A program made the position numbers and the translations under genes. A stretch of DNA of 64,000 bases from assembly GCA_001513155.1 (NCBI GenBank), contig LFSR01000044.1:1-64000 (forward strand). The letters are read 5' to 3'. Shown one piece after another: positions 53,298-61,069 of the stretch (position 1 is the first letter of the stretch; each line of letters opens with the position of its first letter). The notes beneath the pieces were generated by a model. It had not been told where the DNA came from. It did no database searches and saw nothing but the letters and a program-made list of their open reading frames with translations. The stretch comes from Syntrophomonas sp. DTU018. GTDB taxonomy: Bacteria > Bacillota > Syntrophomonadia > Syntrophomonadales > Syntrophomonadaceae.

Positions 53298-54179
53298 CTA
53301 CATCCGTTTGGCAACATTGTTTATAAGCTGACCTACTGAGGCAAGCATTATCTGTACAGGATAATCAGCCAGCCCGCCTTTTATATATTGATCATAGAAT
53401 TTTTTGGTTAATAAATCATGGTTTGCTCCCGCCAGCAATTCTTCCTTAATAGCTGCAAAAGCGTCCTGAGCGGATTGCAAGGACCGTTGATAAAAATCTT
53501 GTACCTGCTCATACCCGCTGATAACCGGTCCATGCCCCAGGGCCAGAACACGGGTGGGGTAATTCATCAACTTGCGCAGGCTGTCCAGGTATAAATCGTA
53601 GTCTTGAAAGAAAACCGGTGCTATTATTCCCTCGTTTATGGCTGTTCCTGCAGCGTCAGATACGAACATGACTTCTTCTTCAGGTAAATATACAGAGATG
53701 GAACAGGAGCTGTGCCCGGGAGTTTCAATAATTTGCAGGGTAAGGCCGGATCCCAAACTGATAGTGTCCCCTTCCCCTACTGTTTGGTCAATCTGTAACA
53801 GGGCTATATCCGGAGGAACCGGTTTTTCGCTGATACGGTGATCCTCAAAATACACCTGGCTGACCATTTCATCGCCCATCTGCATTAGTTGACGGACTTT
53901 CTCCTTGGCAAGCAGCTTTTCAGCAGCCGCATGGCCTAACACCTGTGCCTGGGGGAACATTTTTTTAAAGCTGGGGAGTCCGCATACGTGATCAAAATGG
54001 GAATGCAATACCAGGATATGAGTCACTTGGGGCTGGGGATTCAGACTCTCCCATTGACGGATAAAAGCAGGAATACCGGCACTCATACCGCATTCAAGTA
54101 AAGCAGCCTGGCTGCGGCCTACAATATAATGATTAAAGTGCCCGTTACCCAGCAGCATTACATTATCTGATATCTGCAT
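53298..54179 (-). CDS. MBL-fold metallo-hydrolase
   Basis: 293 aa. The metal motif is LHSHFDHVCGL (about 55-65). Further ligands are in ETPGHSSCSISVYL and FVSDAAGT, and GHGPVISG carries the distal His. A C-terminal helical tail is present. ATG 54179 has AAGGAGGA upstream; the 6-codon extension is rejected. It is convergent with uvsE. This is the third MBL hydrolase in the window and the three are not closely alike. Substrate unknown. Confidence 0.85.
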   Translation of the reverse strand: MQISDNVMLLGNGHFNHYIVGRSQAALLECGMSAGIPAFIRQWESLNPQPQVTHILVLHSHFDHVCGLPSFKKMFPQAQVLGHAAAEKLLAKEKVRQLMQMGDEMVSQVYFEDHRISEKPVPPDIALLQIDQTVGEGDTISLGSGLTLQIIETPGHSSCSISVYLPEEEVMFVSDAAGTAINEGIIAPVFFQDYDLYLDSLRKLMNYPTRVLALGHGPVISGYEQVQDFYQRSLQSAQDAFAAIKEELLAGANHDLLTKKFYDQYIKGGLADYPVQIMLASVGQLINNVAKRM

Positions 54180-54347
54180 TCTAGATTCCTCCTTCATGAT
54201 AAAAAACGGTTGTCAAGCTAATTCGTCATTGCTAAGGAATAAACCTTCCTAAACCTGTAATGCCGTCAATACTGCTGGCAAATGGTTAGTTTTGTGCTTC
54301 CTGTAACATACTAATTCTGTCAGAAAAACTTACCCCGGAGGTGGAAT

Positions 54348-54593
54348 ATGGATCGAGTAATAGCTGTGGAGAATAATTTAAAGCCGGTTAAAGATTTTTT
54401 AGCCGCTCAAGGTTGCAGGATCATAGCGGTGGACAGAGTCAAGGACACGGAAGTGGATGCTGTTGTATTATCCGGCGCCGATCAGAACATCATGGGGATG
54501 CAAAATATAGTCACCAAGGCCCCGGTAATAAATGCCAGCGGTTTAAGTCCTGAGGAAATCTGGAACGAAATCCAACGACGTACCATGATGTAG
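54348..54593 (+). CDS. UPF0180 family protein
   Basis: 81 aa, full length for the firmicute UPF0180 (YkuS-like) family. It has the pattern VIAVENNLKPVKDFLAAQG, then VDAVVLSGADQNIMGMQN and VINASGLSPEEIWNEI. CGGAGGTGG precedes ATG 54348. Function unknown; a soluble cytoplasmic protein. Confidence 0.88.
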   Translation: MDRVIAVENNLKPVKDFLAAQGCRIIAVDRVKDTEVDAVVLSGADQNIMGMQNIVTKAPVINASGLSPEEIWNEIQRRTMM

Positions 54594-54612
54594 CATGTTG
54601 AATGTGGGAACT

Positions 54613-54644
54613 TAAAAAAAGAGCCTTATTCCTTAGATAAGGCT
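54613..54644 (-). terminator. Minus-strand terminator for the DUF1540 transcript
   Basis: AGCCTTAT (54622-54629) pairs with ATAAGGCT (54637-54644). Read on the minus strand the stem is followed by CTTTTTTT. The palindromic repeat region then forms the 3' untranslated part of the DUF1540 mRNA. Confidence 0.65.
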
Positions 54645-54668
54645 GGAGAGTGTGAAAAATTTGCTAAA

Positions 54669-54849
54669 AGAGATCGCCACGTCGCTGCGCTCCTCGCGAT
54701 GACATACCAAAAGGCCATCATTTGTGTCATTGCTGTGAAAACGGCTTCCTAGTATGTCATGGCTGTGAAAATAGCTCCCAATTGTGTCATTGCTGTGAAA
54801 ATGGCTTCCTTTTATGTCATCACGAGGAGCGAAGCGACGTGGTGATCTC
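54669..54849. repeat. Palindromic repeat enclosing tandem 30-bp units
   Basis: The left arm (54669-54704) and right arm (54815-54849) are imperfect inverted repeats (GCTCCTCGCGATGACA against TGTCATCACGAGGAGC, then CGCCACGTCGC against GCGACGTGGTG). They enclose three direct repeats at 54722, 54752 and 54782, exactly 30 bp apart (core TGTCATTGCTGTGAAAA), and a partial fourth at 54812 that runs into the right arm. The 106-codon reverse frame here is a by-product of the repeat. Confidence 0.85.
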
Positions 54850-54876
54850 AACCGGTTGGCCCGGCTGATTTGAATG

Positions 54877-54944
54877 AGATTGCCACGTCGCCAAGGACTA
54901 TGCAATGACAATTTAGACATTGCGGGACAAAGACGTGGCAATCT
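54877..54944. repeat. Second palindromic repeat
   Basis: AGATTGCCACGTC (54877-54889) and GACGTGGCAATCT (54932-54944) are perfect 13-bp inverted repeats. An inner partial pair (GCAATGACA...TAGACATTGC) strengthens the hairpin. It is the same repeat family as the neighbour at 54669, so this is a composite array. Confidence 0.85.
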
Positions 54945-54961
54945 GTTTCTCATGACTGGGT

Positions 54962-55126
54962 TTAAGAAATGCCTTCTATAAAGGTAGTACAGCAGGTTCC
55001 ATCACTGGAAATAGCTATACCGTCTCCCTTGGCATTTACTTCCAAGGCATCGGCATGGCAGAAGCGGTTCTTGTTGTAAAAACAGTTTTCCACGCTGCAT
55101 TTGACTGGTATTTTAGGTGCGCTCAT
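54962..55126 (-). CDS. DUF1540 cysteine-rich small protein
   Basis: 54 aa. The DUF1540 pattern is clear: KCSVENCFYNKNRFCHADALEV and DGTCCTTF. The five conserved Cys (C10, C15, C23, C45, C46) plus His suggest metal binding. GGAGG lies 6 nt before ATG 55126; ATG 55129 is possible. Small DUF1540 proteins are frequent in spore-forming clostridia. Function is not known. Confidence 0.85.
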   Translation of the reverse strand: MSAPKIPVKCSVENCFYNKNRFCHADALEVNAKGDGIAISSDGTCCTTFIEGIS

Positions 55127-55287
55127 CATATTCCTCCTTCAGTAGCCGCAGACTAGGTTCAATGTTTATTTTGTTCAAAGTAAGGGGCTTTTATGATCGA
55201 AGGAGACCAATCCGGCCGGAAGGTCAGCAGCATTTATTTTCTGGTCATCCAGACCAGCCTGTTATATAATGGGCCGTGGTGGTGATT

Positions 55288-55662
55288 ATGTTGGCCGGTA
55301 GTTCTCTCTTAATGCCAGTGTTGCTGCGCTTCCTGCTGGGAGGAGGAGCTATCGTACTCTGTACCATAATAGCACGATCTTTCGGGCCGCGAATAGGCGG
55401 TATTTTTGCTGCTTTTCCCGCTGTTTATCTGGCAGCTCTTCTTAGTCTCACCCTTGATTACCAGGGGCAAAAGCTGGTGGAAATGTCAGTCCATGTTTCC
55501 GAGGGTGCCTTGGTTGGAATGCTGGCAAATATTATATGTGCAATAGCTGCTAGCCGCTTGGTGCTTAAAAAGGGATGGCAAAAGGGATTGGGCCAGGCCC
55601 TGTTGATCTGGCTGCTGGCTGCCACCTGTATTTATTTCACCTGGAAGCTGGTGCTGGTATGA
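55288..55662 (+). CDS. DUF3147 membrane protein 1
   Basis: About 124 aa with four transmembrane helices. The glycine-rich start LLRFLLGGGAIVLCT and the motif GGIFAAFPAVYLAAL match its tandem partner (LIRFLLGGGAVAGCY; AGIFAAFPAVLASAV). ATG 55288 follows GGTGGTG; upstream GTGs are alternatives. Overlap of ATGA with the next gene indicates coupling. A pair of such half-size proteins likely forms a heteromeric transporter or channel (inference). Confidence 0.75.
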   Translation: MLAGSSLLMPVLLRFLLGGGAIVLCTIIARSFGPRIGGIFAAFPAVYLAALLSLTLDYQGQKLVEMSVHVSEGALVGMLANIICAIAASRLVLKKGWQKGLGQALLIWLLAATCIYFTWKLVLV

Positions 55663-56021
55663 AGAAATCAGGGATTTGGTTGGATCTGTTGATTAGGTTC
55701 CTGCTGGGTGGTGGAGCTGTAGCCGGGTGCTACTTGCTGCTCTTAATACTGCCCTGGAAATCTTTCGCCGGAATATTTGCTGCTTTCCCGGCAGTTTTGG
55801 CTTCAGCAGTGATTATGTCGGGCTGGCTGGAAGGGCCGGAAGCAGCTTCCCAGTTAGCCTTAGGAGCTACTGCCGGCATGTTAGGTTGTACAGTATGTGT
55901 AGCCGTTGCTTTATGGGGACTGCTGGCAGGGATTGAATGGGGTTGGGCCATTGTATTGTCTATCCCCGCCTGGCTTATTAGTTCTTTGTTATTTATCAGC
56001 CTGTTTAAAAAAGAAAATTAA
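55659..56021 (+). CDS. DUF3147 membrane protein 2
   Basis: 120 aa, four transmembrane helices, paralogue of the preceding gene. Its ATG at 55659 overlaps the TGA of that gene. It carries LIRFLLGGGAVAGCYLLL, FAGIFAAFPAVLASAV and a third glycine-rich helix (LALGATAGMLGCTVC). The tandem of two four-helix paralogues is reminiscent of small transporters that assemble as heterodimers. No substrate can be read. Confidence 0.75.
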   Translation: MKKSGIWLDLLIRFLLGGGAVAGCYLLLLILPWKSFAGIFAAFPAVLASAVIMSGWLEGPEAASQLALGATAGMLGCTVCVAVALWGLLAGIEWGWAIVLSIPAWLISSLLFISLFKKEN

Positions 56022-56031
56022 AACTCTTATC

Positions 56032-56823
56032 CTATTCTTTTTCTTCCACTAATTCAAAGCGGTTTACGATACGGTTCTGGGATTCCAGTTCTTTTTTGCC
56101 GCAGAACAGATCGTAGGGGCGGGCGTAGACTTCTCCTGTGGATAGATTCTTATAGACCACTAAAGGGCAATAGTTTTCACTATGAAGGGCTGTGGTAATA
56201 ACTTCATACAGATCACCTTTGAAATGTCTATAGCGCTGGCCTGGTTCTATGACCCGGTTGATAGGAGGAGCATTAATCTCCTTTCTGAGAATATCTTTCA
56301 GCTGTTGATAAGCCTCAGCTAAGGAACCGATGTTGTACAATACATAGTCAGAGGCACCAATTTCCTTCATTTCTTGTTTGGCACTGGCAACCTTCCTGGT
56401 ATACTCCATTTCATTGCATATCTGCTTAAGTTCCTGCAGAATATCTTTCAAATCCCGGTAGATAAATATACTGACAATGTTCTGCGGGCCTAATACCTTT
56501 TTTAAAATGCGCAGTCCCTCCAGGTTTAATATGGCGAGTCCATTTTTACCGGATTTCTGTACTCGTTCAAGTTCTTTTCGGGTAATACCGTAATTGTTCT
56601 CCATGTATGTAATTTCTTCAATTATCTCTCCTTTGACCCGATAATCAGTGTATTGCTGCCGAGTTATAAAATAGTAGTCCTTGCCCTCCTTTTCTCCGGG
56701 TTTGGGTCTGCGGGTGGTGAAGGAGATAATAGGTTCAAGATAATCACTGTCATTCAATAACAAATAATCCATCAATACCGATTTTCCGCTGGCAGGAGGT
56801 CCGTTGAGCACGAAAATCTTCAT
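56032..56823 (-). CDS. Guanylate-kinase-like protein fused to DUF1653
   Basis: 263 aa. The N-terminal guanylate-kinase-like domain has the P-loop LNGPPASGKSVLM, the TTRRPKPGEKEGKDYYFI nucleotide-recognition block and YGITRKELE. The C-terminal 60 residues match DUF1653 (YRHFKGDLYEVITTALHSE, VVYKNLSTGEVYARPYDLF). I start at ATG 56823, which has GGAGAGGGAG upstream. A housekeeping Gmk normally has no DUF1653, so this is probably a specialised paralogue. Substrate may not be GMP. Confidence 0.78.
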   Translation of the reverse strand: MKIFVLNGPPASGKSVLMDYLLLNDSDYLEPIISFTTRRPKPGEKEGKDYYFITRQQYTDYRVKGEIIEEITYMENNYGITRKELERVQKSGKNGLAILNLEGLRILKKVLGPQNIVSIFIYRDLKDILQELKQICNEMEYTRKVASAKQEMKEIGASDYVLYNIGSLAEAYQQLKDILRKEINAPPINRVIEPGQRYRHFKGDLYEVITTALHSENYCPLVVYKNLSTGEVYARPYDLFCGKKELESQNRIVNRFELVEEKE

Positions 56824-57028
56824 AGCTTTCTCCCTCTCCTTTAACCATCCAAAAACTATCTCTTTTTGCCAAATTACCTCAAAATTCGTAAAATGTCCAT
56901 ACATTTACCAAGTGGGCTAAATCGAATCTACAGTAAATTATCTTACTGTGTCCTGGTTTCCTGAGAATTTTGCGATGCATGCAAATTGGTTTGTTAAAAT
57001 AAAGGTAATGGCAGGAAGGAGTGAGGGT

Positions 57029-58537
57029 ATGCCAAACAAATATATTTTAGCTATTGATCAAGGTACTACAGGAACTACAGCTTTGCTGATCGATCATGAG
57101 GGAAAAGCTATTTCTCGAGCTTACCGGGAGTTTACCCAAATATACCCCCAGCCCGGATGGGTAGAACATGATCCCCAGGAAATCTGGGCAGTTACTCTCA
57201 GTGTAGCTACCCAAGCCCTGCTTCAGGCCAATCTTAAAAGCAGCGATATTCATGCTATAGGTATTACCAACCAGAGGGAGACTACGGTAGTATGGGACCG
57301 GGAAACCGGGATGCCGGTAAGCAATGCTATAGTCTGGCAATGCCGTCGTACCGCCCCTATATGTGAAGAAATGAAAAAGGCAGGCTGGTCTCCTAAAATA
57401 AGTGAAAAAACCGGATTAGTAATTGATGCCTACTTTTCGGCTACCAAGCTGGCCTGGATTTTGGACAGCTCTCCTGCTATTCGCTCTCAAGCTGAACAGG
57501 GACAATTTTTGTTCGGCACCATTGACAGCTGGCTTTTATGGAAGCTAACCGGCGGCAAGGTCCACGCTACCGATGTAACCAATGCTTCCCGAACTATGCT
57601 ATATAATATCCATCAACTGGAATGGGATAAGGAAATTCTAAGCTATTTCAGTATTCCCGCCAGCCTATTGCCTCAAGTTTGCAGTTCTTCCGAAATCTAC
57701 GGTTATTCCGATCCCCAGTTGCTGGGCAATGAGATTCCCATAGCCGGCCTGGCTGGAGATCAGCAGGCCGCTCTTTTCGGACAGACCTGCTTTACCCCCG
57801 GAGAGGCAAAGAATACTTATGGTACTGGGTGTTTCCTGCTCATGAATACTGGTCAGCAAGCGGTCCGCTCCCAGCATGGCCTTTTAACTACTATAGCTTG
57901 GTCGCGGAAAAAGGAAGGCCAAGTATATTATGCTTTGGAAGGCAGCATATTTATTGCCGGGGCCGCAGTCCAATGGTTACGAGATGAGCTGAGAATTATC
58001 GAGACTGCTGCGGAAACTGAAGCTCTGGCTGAATCACTGTCCGGAAATGACGGGGTTTACCTGGTGCCTGCTTTTGTAGGCATGGGAGCTCCCTATTGGG
58101 ATATGCATGCCCGGGGTACGTTAATCGGTCTTACCCGTGGCACCGGCCGGGCCCATCTGGCCCGGGCTGCTTTGGAGTCTATCGCTTACCAGACCATGGA
58201 TGTTTTGGAGGCCATGCAGCGTGATTCCGGTATTTCCCTGCAGACCCTTAATGTGGACGGCGGAGCAGCCGCCAATAACTTTTTAATGCAGTTTCAGACC
58301 GATATATTAGGTGTTCCGGTGGAAAGACCGATTAATACTGAGTCTACAGCCATAGGTGCTGCTTACCTGGCGGGCTTGGGCAGCGGGTTCTGGCATAGTC
58401 TGGAAGAATTAAAGAATATGCGGCAGATAGACCGCCGCTTTATGCCTTCCATTGGTTTAGACCAGCGCCAGCGCCTTCAGCAGGAATGGCATAAGGCAGT
58501 TAAATGTGCTCTCACCATTCCCAACCAAGCATTATAA
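57029..58537 (+). CDS. glpK: Glycerol kinase
   Basis: 502 aa, ATP-dependent phosphorylation of glycerol. The N-terminal signature [15 protein letters not shown], the [14 protein letters not shown] substrate block, [15 protein letters not shown] and [18 protein letters not shown] are complete. ATG 57029 follows AAGGAG; 27 codons upstream lack support. An NAD(P)-dependent Ldh2-family gene follows after 12 nt. No glpF or glpD is in the window. Confidence 0.93.
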   Translation: MPNKYILAIDQGTTGTTALLIDHEGKAISRAYREFTQIYPQPGWVEHDPQEIWAVTLSVATQALLQANLKSSDIHAIGITNQRETTVVWDRETGMPVSNAIVWQCRRTAPICEEMKKAGWSPKISEKTGLVIDAYFSATKLAWILDSSPAIRSQAEQGQFLFGTIDSWLLWKLTGGKVHATDVTNASRTMLYNIHQLEWDKEILSYFSIPASLLPQVCSSSEIYGYSDPQLLGNEIPIAGLAGDQQAALFGQTCFTPGEAKNTYGTGCFLLMNTGQQAVRSQHGLLTTIAWSRKKEGQVYYALEGSIFIAGAAVQWLRDELRIIETAAETEALAESLSGNDGVYLVPAFVGMGAPYWDMHARGTLIGLTRGTGRAHLARAALESIAYQTMDVLEAMQRDSGISLQTLNVDGGAAANNFLMQFQTDILGVPVERPINTESTAIGAAYLAGLGSGFWHSLEELKNMRQIDRRFMPSIGLDQRQRLQQEWHKAVKCALTIPNQAL

Positions 58538-58549
58538 TGAGGTGAAAAG

Positions 58550-59668
58550 ATGGAGAAGGATAAAATTTACTGGATTCCCTTTGATCTGATGGAGCAATTT
58601 ATGATCGACGTTTTTGTGGGATCAGGGGTTCCCCCTGAAGATGCCAAAATCTGCGCTGATGTGCTCATTACCGCAGACCAACTTGGAATTGATTCTCATG
58701 GTATCGGCAGACTTAAGCCAATATATTACGACCGGATCAAAGCCGGGATTCTGAAGCCGGTAACCCGCATGGAAATAGTTAAAGAAGGTCCGACTACGGC
58801 AGTTATTGATGGACATAATGGCATGGGACATGTAATATCCTACCATGCAATGAATATGGCTATAGAAAAGGCTTCTCAATATGGCATGGGTATGGTGGCA
58901 GTGCGCAACTCATCCCATTATGGCATTGCCGGCTACTATGCTTTAATGGCAGTTGAAAAGGGCATGATCGGCATTACCGGAACCAATGCCCGGCCTTCTA
59001 TTGCCCCTACTTTTGGAGTTGAAAATATGCTGGGGACTAATCCCCTTACCTTTGGGATTCCTACCGATGAAGAATTTCCTTTTCTCTTGGATTGTGCCAC
59101 TTCAGTAACCCAGCGGGGCAAAATTGAGGTTTATGCCCGGAAAGGCCGGGAAATACCTCCGGGATGGGTTATTGATGAAAATGGAAATACCCGCACTGAC
59201 ACGATTCAGATTCTTGAGGATCTGGTTAAAGGCAAAGCTGCTTTGACTCCCCTGGGAGGCCTGGGTGAAGAACAAGGCGGTTATAAGGGCTATGGTTATG
59301 CTACGGTGGTGGAGATATTATCGGCAGCCCTGCAGCAAGGAGCCTTTTTAAAAGCTTTATCAGGTTTCGATGAAAAGGGCAATAAGCGGCCCTACCGTCT
59401 GGGCCACTTTTTCATAGCTATTCAGGTGGAAGCCTTCATTGATTTGGATTCATTTAAAAAGACTGCCGGGGATATTCTGCGCCAGCTGAGAGCTTCTCGT
59501 GTGGCTCCCAATGCGGATAGAATTTATACCGCCGGTGAAAAAGAATATTTAGCCTGGCTGGAACGCAAAGACCGTGGTGTACCTGTTAATAAAGCCCTGC
59601 AGCAGGACATGCTGGTTATGAAACAGGAACTGGGTTTGAACCAGTATCATTTCCCCTTCGAGGATTAG
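58550..59668 (+). CDS. Malate/L-lactate dehydrogenase (Ldh2 family)
   Basis: 372 aa, NAD(P)-dependent oxidoreductase of the non-Rossmann type-2 family (malate, lactate, ureidoglycolate and related 2-oxoacids). Features are DSHGIGRLKP, AVRNSSHYGIAGYYA, GTNARPSIAPTFGVENMLGTNPLTFGIPT, CATSVTQRGKIE and GGYKGYGYATVVEIL. GAGGTGAAAAG precedes ATG 58550. It is coupled to glpK by close spacing; the substrate is undefined. Confidence 0.9.
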   Translation: MEKDKIYWIPFDLMEQFMIDVFVGSGVPPEDAKICADVLITADQLGIDSHGIGRLKPIYYDRIKAGILKPVTRMEIVKEGPTTAVIDGHNGMGHVISYHAMNMAIEKASQYGMGMVAVRNSSHYGIAGYYALMAVEKGMIGITGTNARPSIAPTFGVENMLGTNPLTFGIPTDEEFPFLLDCATSVTQRGKIEVYARKGREIPPGWVIDENGNTRTDTIQILEDLVKGKAALTPLGGLGEEQGGYKGYGYATVVEILSAALQQGAFLKALSGFDEKGNKRPYRLGHFFIAIQVEAFIDLDSFKKTAGDILRQLRASRVAPNADRIYTAGEKEYLAWLERKDRGVPVNKALQQDMLVMKQELGLNQYHFPFED

Positions 59669-59678
59669 CGGTATTTAG

Positions 59679-60524
59679 TTATACATGAGATAGTATCCAT
59701 TGTTCCACCTTGGCCAGTACTTCTCTTCGCCGGTCTGCAGTTTCATTCATGGTTTCATGGAGCAGACCATCAAATATGTAAAGAGTTTTATCAGCTGAGG
59801 ATGCCCGTTCCATAGTCTGTTTACTGGCCCGATAGTCGCAAATAGGGTCATCTTTTCCGTGAATTATTAAAAGGGGCATGGTTAATTCTCCTGCCCGGCC
59901 CAGGGCATCCTGTCCTGCTGAAATAAATTCAGTAAACCAACGCATACTTACCTTGTCATGAACCAGCGGGTCATTAAGATACTCATCCACTACCCTTTGG
60001 TCATGGGACAGACCTGCCGCGTCAAGGCCATTGGGAATTGACAAGCCCGGACAAATCTTGGCCAAAACACCAACCAGTTTCTGCTGCCAACGGGGTACTG
60101 CCAGTATGGGCATTAAACCGGCAGAAGACAGTATCAGCCCGTCTATCGCCTGGGAGTGTTTAAGAGCGTACTGAAAAGCAATAACCCCGCCCATACTGTG
60201 GCCAAGGAGTATCAGGGGAATGCCGGGATTTTCCCGGCGCGCCGTCTGCACCAGGATATCCAGATCATCTACATATTCTTTAAAGCTTAATATGTGCCCC
60301 CGTTTACCCTGGGAACGGCCATGTCCCCGGTGATCAAGGGCATAAAAAGATATGCCTTTCCCTGCCATCTGATCCAGCAAATTCTGGTACCGGTTGCTGT
60401 GTTCGCCCAGACCGTGGGCGATAACTACCACACCTTTAACTTGGTCAGCAATCCACTTCTGGCAGAAAAGTTCCAGGCCGTCGGAGGAATTGAATTTATC
60501 CTGGATGTTTTGATAAGCAGGCAC
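59679..60524 (-). CDS. Alpha/beta hydrolase, monoacylglycerol-lipase-like
   Basis: 281 aa. The nucleophile elbow is GHSMGG, preceded by the family motif IAHGLGEHSNRY and LDHRGHGRSQG. The acid/His pair lies in HGKDDPICD and LLHETMNE. I use GTG 60524 because GAGGTG lies 6 nt before it. No signal peptide is seen. It is convergent with the glpK-Ldh2 pair. Lysophospholipase activity is an alternative. Confidence 0.87.
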   Translation of the reverse strand: MPAYQNIQDKFNSSDGLELFCQKWIADQVKGVVVIAHGLGEHSNRYQNLLDQMAGKGISFYALDHRGHGRSQGKRGHILSFKEYVDDLDILVQTARRENPGIPLILLGHSMGGVIAFQYALKHSQAIDGLILSSAGLMPILAVPRWQQKLVGVLAKICPGLSIPNGLDAAGLSHDQRVVDEYLNDPLVHDKVSMRWFTEFISAGQDALGRAGELTMPLLIIHGKDDPICDYRASKQTMERASSADKTLYIFDGLLHETMNETADRRREVLAKVEQWILSHV

Positions 60525-60612
60525 TATAATCACCTCGGTCACCCTGTTTTATAAAAGATATTTCCCTATACCCGTCCCCATTCCCTGCCCGGTTAACAGC
60601 AATCCAACCCAT

Positions 60613-60639
60613 AAAAAAAGACGGATACGCAATCCGTCT
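60613..60639 (-). terminator. Terminator of the CBM25-like gene
   Basis: AGACGGAT (60620-60627) pairs with ATCCGTCT (60632-60639). On the minus strand the stem is followed by TTTTTTT. Confidence 0.85.
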
Positions 60640-60664
60640 TCTGGAAAAAGCTATGCCAATGATA

Positions 60665-60997
60665 TTAAGCATAGGACAAATTGTTGGAGTTGGTAGCCAT
60701 GCTCCAGTACTGCTGGTTATTATCATCTATATGACCGTGGGCATCTTTGAAAGCAAAATTTAATGTGTCGGAAGTATCAACTACAAAGCTAGCTGTATAA
60801 TGGTCGCCTTCCCGATGCATGGGTATTTCCCGCTGGCCGAACATCTGGTCCTTGGGCCCGTATCCAATCATCAGGTTGATGGGAGCACTTCCCTGTTCCT
60901 GGGTGAGTTTCCCTGAGTAAGTTACTACCACTTTCTCACCTACCCCAGGAGGCATAGGATCCACCGTAACACCTCCGGGCAAATCTGCTCTGGCCAT
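60665..60997 (-). CDS. Stand-alone CBM25-like carbohydrate-binding protein
   Basis: 110 aa, a single immunoglobulin-like beta sandwich. VVVTYSGKLTQEQGSAPINLMIGYG and REIPMHREGDHYTASFVVDTSDTLNFAFKDAHGHIDDNNQQYW match the family-25 (starch-binding-type) carbohydrate-binding domain layout. There is no signal peptide and no catalytic domain. It may bind intracellular glycogen or another polysaccharide (inference). The ATG at 60997 has AGGAG (AAAGGAGTGG) upstream. Confidence 0.72.
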   Translation of the reverse strand: MARADLPGGVTVDPMPPGVGEKVVVTYSGKLTQEQGSAPINLMIGYGPKDQMFGQREIPMHREGDHYTASFVVDTSDTLNFAFKDAHGHIDDNNQQYWSMATNSNNLSYA

Positions 60998-61069
60998 TGA
61001 ACCACTCCTTTATTTTGTTTTTGCATAGGTTAACCAGCCGGGCGAGATTTATGCGAGACCAAAGGATGG

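Noticed and set aside
54722-54820. 30-bp repeats as a CRISPR array
   Set aside because: The units are contiguous with no unique spacers, vary from each other, and no cas genes are present.
54633-54953. 106-codon minus-strand ORF with a 10-residue repeat (HFHSND-type units)
   Set aside because: It is the translation of the palindromic/tandem repeat array, lacks a ribosome site, and shows the arm-derived frames typical of such repeats.
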